Source: SIG440 sp045645805 | GTDB taxonomy: Bacteria > Bacillota > Clostridia > Monoglobales > Monoglobaceae | Assembly (NCBI GenBank): GCA_045645805.1 | Contig: JAZRJL010000036.1 | Coordinates: 1-5,120, forward strand | Direction: 5' to 3' | Length of the DNA stretch: 5,120 bases | Program-made: the position numbers and the translations under genes | The notes under the pieces: generated by a model | Database searches by the model: none | Told to the model about the DNA's origin: nothing | Seen by the model: the letters and a program-made list of their open reading frames with translations, nothing else | Shown: positions 1-3,656 of the stretch, in pieces | How positions within the stretch are numbered: the stretch's first letter is position 1 | Layout: every line of letters starts with the position of its first letter

Positions 1-93
1 AATTTCATACAGGTTATTTTTCAATTCTTCCGTTTCATCAATCTTTCTGTGGCCGAAGAAACAGCAGGTTTTTTCTTTGTCTATATCGGGCAT
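1..93 (-). CDS. SLOG-family (DUF1273/YspA-like) protein, N-terminal fragment
   Basis: This is the first 31 codons of a leftward gene that continues past the left edge. It starts at ATG 93-91, preceded by an AAAGGGGG ribosome binding site about 13 nt upstream. The visible N-terminus reads MPDIDKEKTCCFFGHRKIDE; the CCFFGHR block at residues 10-16 is the hallmark first strand and loop of DUF1273/YspA-type SLOG proteins. SLOG domains are Rossmann-like folds related to DprA and LOG, thought to bind or process nucleotide-derived ligands; DUF1273 members have no firmly established reaction. No good promoter lies immediately upstream in this orientation. The nearest strong promoter sits in the 117-366 segment and points the other way, so the gene may be phase-variable. 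Only the N-terminus is visible, so integrity and length are unknown. Confidence 0.78.
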   Translation of the reverse strand, partial: MPDIDKEKTCCFFGHRKIDETEELKNNLYEI

Positions 94-116
94 ATTCTTT
101 CACAAACCCCCTTTCT

Positions 117-136
117 CACATAATCAGCATTATGTG
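117..136 (+). repeat. Left inverted repeat (IRL) of the putative inverton
   Basis: The sequence is CACATAATCAGCATTATGTG. Its exact reverse complement is at 347-366. Each copy is itself a dyad of two 8-bp arms (CACATAAT and ATTATGTG) around an asymmetric CAGC centre. That is the layout expected of a tyrosine-recombinase crossover site: two recombinase-binding arms and a short polar core that dictates inversion rather than deletion. In the predicted ON state it would lie in the 5' leader of the SLOG transcript. Confidence 0.75.
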
Positions 137-162
137 TGTAAGCAAGTCAGCTGAAATAAAAA

Positions 163-182
163 AATCACCCTCTCAGGTGATT
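163..182 (-). terminator. Leftward rho-independent terminator inside the inverton
   Basis: Arms AATCACC (163-169) and GGTGATT (176-182) enclose a 6-nt loop. Read leftward, the stem is followed by a run of seven Ts (163-158 region) and more T-rich sequence. It would end the recombinase transcript before it reaches the SLOG gene. Because it is inside the invertible segment, inversion would remove this block. Confidence 0.7.
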
Positions 183-210
183 GCAGTTACCACAAATTTG
201 AAAGAGTGTC

Positions 211-242
211 AGACCAATGAGTCCTAATTTTTTCATTGGTCT
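211..242. repeat. Hairpin inside the inverton
   Basis: Ten-bp perfect arms AGACCAATGA (211-220) and TCATTGGTCT (233-242) enclose a 12-nt T-rich loop. Neither flank has a long T tract, so it is a structural or protein-binding dyad rather than a clear terminator. A smaller dyad, ATTTGC/GCAAAT, follows at 243-259. Confidence 0.45.
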
Positions 243-291
243 ATTTGCCATGTGCAAATTTTATAAATCTGTTCTATTTATCTCTGAAACA

Positions 292-320
292 TTGACCTTT
301 ATGTATTTTCGTGGTATAAT
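292..320 (+). promoter_or_regulatory. Strong sigma-A promoter, pointing right (predicted OFF orientation)
   Basis: TTGACC (292-297), a spacer of exactly 17 nt, then TATAAT (315-320), with a TGG extended -10 immediately before it. It is the best promoter in the left third of the window. It has no rightward gene to serve: transcription would hit the hairpin at 345-368 within about 30 bp. That makes sense only if the segment can invert, or if the product is a tiny antisense RNA. Confidence 0.75.
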
Positions 321-344
321 TTATTCAAATATTTTAATGTTTTT

Positions 345-379
345 GCCACATAATGCTGATTATGTGGCTTTTTAATTTT
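345..379 (+). terminator. Rightward terminator overlapping IRR
   Basis: Arms GCCACATAAT (345-354) and ATTATGTGGC (359-368) with a GCTG loop are followed by TTTTTAATTTT. It faces the rightward promoter at 292-320 and would stop it from making antisense RNA to the recombinase gene. Read leftward it is followed by As, so it is mainly a one-way terminator. Confidence 0.6.
347..366 (-). repeat. Right inverted repeat (IRR) of the putative inverton
   Basis: This is an exact reverse complement of 117-136. It lies inside a slightly longer hairpin (345-368, arms GCCACATAAT and ATTATGTGGC), so the site doubles as the stem of a rightward terminator. It sits 6 bp beyond the recombinase stop codon (372-374). 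Confidence 0.75.
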
Positions 380-1217
380 GCATCCGCACAAGTCCCATTC
401 TCTGCATTTGCCTACGGTGGGTTGAGCCATTTTCTATGGTATAGATTCTTGTAGTATTTACATTGCTGTGTCCGAGTATATCTGCCAGGCGAACGATATC
501 TTTTTGCAGTGAGTAGTATGTCCTTGCGAACAAATGGCGGAGGTTATGTGGGAACACTTTTTCTTTAGACACGCCGGCACTTTCGCACAACTGTTTCATC
601 GATTTCCATATCGAGTGCCTGTCCACAGGTTGACCTTTTCTCGTTACGAATACACTTCCTGATGTGATATGCTTTTCCTTGATATATTTTTTAAGCAGTT
701 GGCATAACTCTTTCGGCAGGATTATCATTCGTATTTTACCTTTCAACCTAACCTGAGCCTGACCTGTCATAACAGAATTCACATCGACATATTTTAATTC
801 ACTTACACGAATCCCTGTGGCACATATCGTCTGCATGATGAGATAGAGGCGCACGTTCTTTTTGCTCTTTGCCGCATTGAGAAGTCTTTCATACTCAGAC
901 TTTGTAAGTTCCTTTTCAATCTGGCAGAAGATTTGTCTTTGTACTTTTAAGTTCTTAACCCTCAGGTCGTATCTCTCAATGTAATTGAAGTAACCATTGA
1001 GAGAGGACAAGACTGAGTTCACACTTGCAGGAGCATACTGTTGTGTCAATATATTTTTATATTCCAACACAAGTGTTTTGGTAAGTTCTTTACCGTCAGT
1101 CCAATTTACAAATGCAGTGATGTCACGGATATATTTTTCGATAGTGACAGAGCATTTTTCTTCCTCGATTAAATAATTTTTGTACTCATCAATAGTGCGT
1201 TTAGTAATTTCATTCAT
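372..1217 (-). CDS. Tyrosine recombinase (XerC/XerD-type), candidate DNA invertase
   Basis: This 281-residue protein cuts and rejoins DNA through a 3'-phosphotyrosine intermediate. Residues ~5-90 form a SAM-like core-binding domain and ~100-275 the catalytic domain. The catalytic set is visible: Arg137 (ATGIR), a beta-hairpin Lys at 159 or 161, His224 and Arg227 (HNLRH), His250 (LGHS) and the nucleophile Tyr259 (TRIYT). It appears intact. The start at 1217 follows AGGAG with 10-nt spacing. At 281 residues it is Xer-sized and lacks the extra N-terminal arm-binding domain of most ICE and phage integrases (about 380 residues), which suits a dedicated invertase or resolvase. The gene ends 6 bp from IRR of the putative inverton, making that segment its most likely substrate. 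The alternative is integrase of a small element; no att pair was found in the window. Substrate assignment is inference. Confidence 0.93.
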   Translation of the reverse strand: MNEITKRTIDEYKNYLIEEEKCSVTIEKYIRDITAFVNWTDGKELTKTLVLEYKNILTQQYAPASVNSVLSSLNGYFNYIERYDLRVKNLKVQRQIFCQIEKELTKSEYERLLNAAKSKKNVRLYLIMQTICATGIRVSELKYVDVNSVMTGQAQVRLKGKIRMIILPKELCQLLKKYIKEKHITSGSVFVTRKGQPVDRHSIWKSMKQLCESAGVSKEKVFPHNLRHLFARTYYSLQKDIVRLADILGHSNVNTTRIYTIENGSTHRRQMQRMGLVRMQN

Positions 1218-1240
1218 GTTTCAACAACTCCTTTTCAAAT

Positions 1241-1291
1241 ATTATATACCGAATAAATTTTTCGAATACAGTTTTGAAAATTTGTTGTCAA
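1241..1291 (-). promoter_or_regulatory. Candidate promoter elements for the recombinase gene
   Basis: On the minus strand a consensus TATAAT lies at 1246-1241, about 24 bp before the start codon, but no good -35 sits 17 bp upstream of it. A consensus TTGACA lies at 1291-1286, with only a weak TATTCG at the proper distance. The two consensus boxes are too far apart (39 bp) to form one promoter. Repeated CGAATA half-sites lie between them. Either promoter would be downstream of the terminator at 1316-1356. Confidence 0.4.
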
Positions 1292-1315
1292 TGTTTCAGC
1301 TTATTTGAATATTAA

Positions 1316-1356
1316 AAGGCGATTGCTAAGTCATAAACAGATTTAACAATCGCCTT
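1316..1356 (-). terminator. Terminator/attenuator hairpin overlapping the micro-ORF
   Basis: Ten-bp perfect arms 1316-1325 and 1347-1356 (AAGGCGATTG/CAATCGCCTT) enclose a 21-nt loop. Read leftward the stem is followed by TTAATATTC, a modest T tract. The upstream arm is made of codons 9-11 region of the 17-codon ORF, and the downstream arm begins at the base right after its stop codon. A terminating ribosome would cover that arm. It separates the micro-ORF promoter from the recombinase gene. Confidence 0.6.
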
Positions 1357-1379
1357 AAGTCATTTGCATGCTTTGCCAT
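1326..1379 (-). CDS. Micro-ORF of 17 codons, possible leader peptide
   Basis: ATG at 1379-1377 opens a 17-residue peptide, MAKHANDLRRLLNLFMT, ending with TAG. The ribosome binding site is close to ideal: AGGAGGTGA, 7 nt before ATG, the best Shine-Dalgarno in the window. A longer in-frame reading from 1553 exists but has no comparable initiation site, so this start is preferred. The peptide is too short for a known domain or a transmembrane toxin. Its codons form one arm of a terminator hairpin and its stop codon abuts the other arm, which suggests a leader peptide controlling transcription into the recombinase gene. It could also simply be a small gene with its own terminator. No homology is claimed. 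Confidence 0.5.
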   Translation of the reverse strand: MAKHANDLRRLLNLFMT

Positions 1380-1405
1380 ATTTATTTCACCTCCTGTTGA
1401 CACAA

Positions 1406-1434
1406 AGCATACCACATAAATTTTGATAAGTCTA
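1406..1434 (-). promoter_or_regulatory. Candidate promoter for the micro-ORF
   Basis: On the minus strand TAGACT (1434-1429) and TATGCT (1411-1406) are 17 bp apart, with a TGG extended -10. Transcription would start about at the ribosome binding site, giving a very short leader. The -35 box lies in one arm of the imperfect dyad 1425-1458, which may be an operator. Confidence 0.4.
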
Positions 1435-1458
1435 CGAAGTAATTTTCGAGGTCTTATC
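1425..1458. repeat. Imperfect dyad overlapping the micro-ORF promoter
   Basis: Arms 1425-1438 and 1445-1458 (GATAAG...CGAA and TTCG...CTTATC) pair with two mismatches around a 6-nt loop. A second AAATTTTGATA sequence, matching the DNA next to the left arm, occurs about 60 bp further right near 1475. Position over a -35 box suggests a regulator-binding site. Confidence 0.35.
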
Positions 1459-1551
1459 TTTGTTTCCAGCATATTAAATTTTGATATGCCCGAAATAAAA
1501 AAGCGACCGGATTTCATATAATTTATGACTACAATTTCAACATAAAATTTC

Positions 1552-1571
1552 AATTAAAATTCATTTTAATT
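1552..1571. repeat. AT-rich perfect palindrome
   Basis: AATTAAAAT and ATTTTAATT are separated by 2 nt. It lies in the roughly 230-bp gap between the RHH gene terminator and the micro-ORF promoter. The rest of that gap shows no gene. Confidence 0.35.
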
Positions 1572-1583
1572 CAACTGTGACAG

Positions 1584-1626
1584 CAGAAAAAATTACCTCT
1601 CCCGGTACACTCAGCAGAGGTAATTT
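1584..1626 (-). terminator. Rho-independent terminator of the RHH gene
   Basis: Eleven-bp perfect arms 1590-1600 and 1616-1626 (AAATTACCTCT/AGAGGTAATTT) enclose a 15-nt loop, followed leftward by a T run. It starts about 35 bp past the RHH stop codon. It insulates the recombinase region from the genes to the right. Confidence 0.75.
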
Positions 1627-1661
1627 CGCTTGTGACATAATCCAAATTCTTGTAGTCAATA

Positions 1662-2012
1662 TCACTTGCATATGAGAAGATATTTTTCAAGAAAATCTTC
1701 CCACTCAATGCCGTATGACATTTTAAGAACAACTCTCATTTTGTCAGGTTCAATAACTGATGTGGTTATCTTATTACAGATTTTATCTTCCATGTTTTGC
1801 AGCTTATTATATAGTCCTGCAAACACATTTTCATTCATGTATTCCATAGTTGTTTCATCTTTTAAGTGTTTGTTGTAGAACTCAAGAGCTGCAGTTACAT
1901 AATCTGTTTTATTGATTTCCCTCTGACCTCTTATACGATTCTGTTCACATTCCTTGTATAATTCATCGCTAATCCATACGCTTAATTGCCTTCCATTTTT
2001 GTGTTTTCCCAT
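1662..2012 (-). CDS. Ribbon-helix-helix (CopG/Arc-like) DNA-binding protein
   Basis: The 116-residue protein begins at ATG 2012, 7 nt after AGGAGG. A TTG one codon earlier is too close to that site. Residues 9-16 (QLSVWISD) form the predicted DNA-contacting beta strand and residues 17-50 the two helices of a ribbon-helix-helix fold, rich in Lys and Arg. Residues 55-116 have no recognised motif; helical stretches at 62-82 and 102-114 could serve oligomerisation. RHH proteins act as plasmid copy-number repressors, partition centromere-binding proteins, antitoxins or relaxosome accessories. No toxin or relaxase partner is visible. Its neighbours are a 133-bp repeat array and replication-initiator-like genes, so a copy-control or partition role fits best. 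A 9-bp direct repeat upstream suggests autoregulation. The fold is well supported; the role is inferred. Confidence 0.8.
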   Translation of the reverse strand: MGKHKNGRQLSVWISDELYKECEQNRIRGQREINKTDYVTAALEFYNKHLKDETTMEYMNENVFAGLYNKLQNMEDKICNKITTSVIEPDKMRVVLKMSYGIEWEDFLEKYLLICK

Positions 2013-2043
2013 CAAAATTCCTCCTTTATTGATATTTTAAATT

Positions 2044-2097
2044 TAGCACACGCTGTAAATCCCTTAACTGTGCGGTTTTATGGCATAATAGCACACG
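2044..2097 (-). promoter_or_regulatory. Duplicated promoter/operator motif before the RHH gene
   Basis: TAGCACACG occurs at 2044-2052 and again at 2089-2097. On the minus strand each copy reads CGTGTGCTA and runs into an extended -10-like box: TGCTATTAT (upstream copy) and TGCTAAATT (downstream copy). Clear -35 boxes are absent, as can happen with extended -10 promoters. Repeated short sites are typical targets of RHH proteins, so autorepression is plausible. A copy of the array motif, GTAAATCCCTTAAC, lies between them at 2055-2068. Confidence 0.45.
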
Positions 2098-2232
2098 AAA
2101 ACTTTGCAAAACCCACAATTCTCGACACCGCCCAAAACACCACCTAAATGGCTCAACCATCGCAAAAACTGAGTCATTTTCACCAAAACAGCACCAACAC
2201 CCCATTTTCAGCACCACCCCGAACGGCACTGC

Positions 2233-2282
2233 CGGTCGGTGTTTGACCGCATTGGTGGCGTCTCACGACACCAATGCTTTTT
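2233..2282 (+). terminator. Rightward rho-independent terminator in the intergenic region
   Basis: Nine-bp perfect arms GCATTGGTG (2249-2257) and CACCAATGC (2269-2277) are followed by five Ts. A smaller CGGTC/GACCG hairpin (2233-2249) stacks on it. No rightward gene precedes it; the stretch 2100-2230 is C-rich on this strand with no convincing ORF. It may end an antisense or non-coding RNA, or act as a roadblock. Read leftward it has no T tract. Confidence 0.55.
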
Positions 2283-2320
2283 CCTGCTTCAATTTATTCC
2301 GTTCATTTTTCATTCGGAAA

Positions 2321-2330
2321 GGGGCGCCCC
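2321..2330. repeat. GC palindrome GGGGCGCCCC
   Basis: This perfect 10-bp self-complementary GC block lies in AT-rich DNA. It falls almost exactly one repeat period (about 133 bp) before the first clear core of the array at 2438-2454, so it may occupy the core position of a further, diverged unit. Confidence 0.35.
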
Positions 2331-2437
2331 AAAACCTGTTTTTTCATGCTGCGTTCATCTGTAATTTTGCTTATATAATCAACCTTGCTTCAGGCTCATC
2401 GTTTTACCTGTTTCTTTAGGACATATATTTCCCGAGA

Positions 2438-2454
2438 GGTCAAACCACCTTGCC
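2438..2454. repeat. Array core 1
   Basis: GGTCAAACCACCTTGCC, a diverged copy of the array core, flanked by GAGA and GAGATA. Its second motif begins at 2508. Confidence 0.5.
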
Positions 2455-2533
2455 GAGATAAGTTTTGCCTTCAAATCTACCGGGACATCGTTGTCATCAG
2501 CTATTAGAATCGATTCTGTGCTTTACAAGCGTT

Positions 2534-2560
2534 GCAAAACCCCTTGTACAAGAGGTTTTT
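2534..2560. repeat. Hairpin with AAACCCCTT motif in array unit 1
   Basis: GCAAAACCCCTTG and CAAGAGGTTTTT pair with one mismatch around the palindrome CTTGTACAAG. Both flanks are A/T-rich, so it could act as a weak bidirectional terminator. The TTGCAAAACCCCTT sequence recurs as CTGCAAAACCCCTT at 2612-2625. Confidence 0.4.
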
Positions 2561-2572
2561 ATACCTTGGGTA

Positions 2573-2588
2573 GTGTAAACCCCTTACC
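2573..2588. repeat. Array core 2
   Basis: GTGTAAACCCCTTACC, preceded by TTGGGTA as in core 6. This unit is the short one (91 bp to the next core). Confidence 0.55.
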
Positions 2589-2662
2589 GCAGACTTTCGT
2601 TTCCAAACACGCTGCAAAACCCCTTAAATTTTCTATGCAATTGGCATCTGTTTTTCTGCAGA

Positions 2663-2679
2663 GGTCAAACTATATTGCT
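2663..2679. repeat. Array core 3 (most diverged)
   Basis: GGTCAAACTATATTGCT. The left half matches core 1 and the right half is degenerate. It is placed in the array mainly by spacing: its second motif at 2733 keeps the 53-bp phase. Confidence 0.4.
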
Positions 2680-2788
2680 TGCGAAACTTAACCCTAAATT
2701 TTTCTTGAAATCTTAGGAACATTCGCATGCAAAATCGCATTCTGAGGTTTTATCGTGCCGTCACGTTTTAAGCATTTGCGTTTTATTT

Positions 2789-2820
2789 TTTCAGGGAGGG
2801 TAAATACCTTACCTTGAAAA
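2789..2820. repeat. Array core 4 with extended dyad
   Basis: The core GGGTAAATACCTTACC (2798-2813) has GGTAA/TTACC arms. It is embedded in a larger dyad with outer arms TTTTTCA and TGAAAAA. A 17-bp stretch, AGGGTAAATACCTTACC, is identical to core 6, 265 bp away (two periods). Confidence 0.65.
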
Positions 2821-2918
2821 ATAAATTACTATAGTCTCTGTCACGGCTGTGGTCTGTTCTTCAAAATCGATTTTAAGGTCTTACCATAGGGCTTTTCTTT
2901 TCGGTCCGAGAGATTAAC

Positions 2919-2950
2919 TTTTCAGGGTGGTGTACCTACCTTACCCCGAA
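2919..2950. repeat. Array core 5
   Basis: The core GGTGTACCTACCTTACC (2929-2945) is preceded by TTTTCAGGG as in core 4. It contains a nested GGTGTACC dyad. Confidence 0.6.
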
Positions 2951-3055
2951 TAGTTATATGTCGAACACCCCTGCTTAAGCCCTTGTCAAACGCATATAAT
3001 CGAATTTAAGGTCTCAAACCTATTTGTCACACGATGAATTACGAGGTTAACTTAC

Positions 3056-3081
3056 TTGGGTAGGGTAAATACCTTACCCTT
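3056..3081. repeat. Array core 6
   Basis: The core GGGTAAATACCTTACC (3063-3078) is preceded by TTGGGTA as in core 2 and followed by CTTAA. It is identical to core 4 over 17 bp. Confidence 0.65.
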
Positions 3082-3134
3082 AATTTTTAGTTCTCAAATT
3101 CTCTTTGACACAGGTTCTCATTTTGCTAAAAATC

Positions 3135-3181
3135 AAAAACCCCTTTTCTTTGTTTAATGTTTAGCAGATTTTAATAGGGGG
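3135..3181 (-). terminator. Probable terminator of the replication-initiator-like operon
   Basis: Read leftward, CCCCTATT (3180-3173) pairs with AAAAGGGG (3147-3140) with one mismatch and a loop of about 25 nt, followed by TTTTTGATTTTT. The long loop lowers confidence. It lies about 45 bp past the stop codon of the 143-residue gene and coincides with the last second-motif copy of the array (3131). A CAGCTA/TAGCTG hairpin at 3185-3202 precedes it. Confidence 0.5.
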
Positions 3182-3224
3182 TATCAGCTAATTTATGTAG
3201 CTGAAAAGATAATTTTCACACAGT

Positions 3225-3656
3225 TTATTTTGGATGCTTTTTGTCATATTCTTCAAGCATTCTTTGAGCTTTTTCCCGAGCCAAATCTTCCTGAAACTTT
3301 TTCATCTGTTGCTGGTGAAAAAACTCAACGGCATCTTGGATAGGTCTGATTGTATATTTCAAATTGCCGTTTTGTTTTTTACCGTTTTTCAGAATTATTT
3401 CTGTAGGTTCAGTATAGATTAAACACTTATCTTCAAGCTCTCTTACATATTTAGCAACTGTAGTTATACTTTTGATGTTAAGTGCCTTGCCAATAGTTTT
3501 GTAGCTCGGGTAGCACTGATAAGTTTTTCTGTCCTCAATATACACGAGATAGAAATATATCAGACGTGCGATAGGATTTAAATTTAGCTGCATAATGGAA
3601 TTGGGAAGTATAAAACAATTTCCGAATTTATTTTGCTGGTTATATAAATATCTCAT
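3225..3656 (-). CDS. Winged-helix (HTH_36-like) protein, second initiator-like paralogue
   Basis: The preferred start is ATG 3656, 6 nt after AGGAGG, giving 143 residues; an ATG at 3662 touches the Shine-Dalgarno and a start at 3701 has none. Residues ~15-105 form a winged helix-turn-helix: hydrophobic first helix (PIARLIYFYLVYI, 28-40), CYPSYKTIGKALNI (48-61), recognition region (TTVAKYVRELEDKCLI, 65-80) and a wing ending LKYTI. Residues 108-141 are a charged, probably coiled-coil helix rich in Gln, Lys and Glu. It shares the CYPSYxTI block and overall fold with the upstream gene but lacks the C-terminal domain. Its first codons overlap the upstream gene by 17 nt, so translation is probably coupled. 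It probably binds DNA, perhaps the adjacent array. Whether it is an initiator partner, regulator or loader is unknown. Confidence 0.8.
   Translation of the reverse strand: MRYLYNQQNKFGNCFILPNSIMQLNLNPIARLIYFYLVYIEDRKTYQCYPSYKTIGKALNIKSITTVAKYVRELEDKCLIYTEPTEIILKNGKKQNGNLKYTIRPIQDAVEFFHQQQMKKFQEDLAREKAQRMLEEYDKKHPK

Larger units (their letters stand above)
117..366. promoter_or_regulatory. Putative invertible promoter segment (DNA inverton)
   Basis: Two exact 20-bp inverted copies (117-136 and 347-366) bound 210 bp of non-coding DNA lying between the SLOG gene start and the 3' end of a tyrosine recombinase gene. The interior holds a near-consensus rightward promoter (292-320), a leftward terminator (163-182) and a hairpin (211-242). 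As drawn, the promoter points away from SLOG and the terminator stops read-through from the recombinase gene. Inversion maps position x to 483-x, which would place the -10 box at 163-168 reading left, about 70 bp from the SLOG ATG. This matches the known arrangement of phase-variable promoters controlled by tyrosine recombinases in Clostridia. Function is inferred; the geometry is read directly. Confidence 0.72.
2321..3150. repeat. Diverged tandem array, period ~133 bp, six to seven units
   Basis: Six core sites (listed separately) end at 2454, 2588, 2679, 2813, 2945 and 3078: steps of 134, 91, 134, 132 and 133. The best cores are GGGTAAATACCTTACC with GGTAA/TTACC arms. A second motif, AATCGATT-like, starts at 2377, 2508, 2733, 2865, 2998 and 3131 (steps 131, 225, 132, 133, 133), keeping a constant distance of about 53 bp from the core. 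The unit between 2588 and 2679 lacks about 42 bp and its second motif. Sequence between the motifs is poorly conserved, so the motifs and spacing appear selected. No ORF here is credible. The array lies between replication-initiator-like genes and an RHH gene, suggesting an origin (iterons) or partition centromere. A large structured RNA is the main alternative. Confidence 0.7.

Noticed and set aside
117..366. MITE or insertion-sequence remnant with terminal inverted repeats
   Set aside because: No flanking target-site duplication seen, the repeats are self-dyads with polar centres, and the interior holds a promoter and terminator next to a recombinase, which fits an inverton better. A MITE is not fully excluded.
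1326..1553. 75-codon leftward ORF containing the micro-ORF
   Set aside because: No ribosome binding site at 1553, and the extension runs through the candidate promoter and dyad at 1406-1458. Only the last 17 codons have a strong start.
1666..1878. 70-codon rightward ORF
   Set aside because: It lies opposite the well-supported RHH gene, has no ribosome binding site and shows no domain.
2026..2229. 67-codon leftward ORF rich in Cys, Trp and Phe
   Set aside because: Composition reflects the G-rich minus strand; no ribosome binding site, no recognisable domain, and it overlaps the RHH promoter elements.
2491..2691. 66-codon rightward ORF inside the repeat array
   Set aside because: It spans array units 1-3, and the 42-bp deletion and non-triplet spacing show no coding constraint. 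No ribosome binding site.
2321..3150. CRISPR array
   Set aside because: Period of about 133 bp, repeats diverged from each other, no constant 20-40 bp spacers and no cas genes.
3234..3422. 62-codon rightward ORF, hydrophobic
   Set aside because: Antisense shadow of the 143-residue winged-helix gene.
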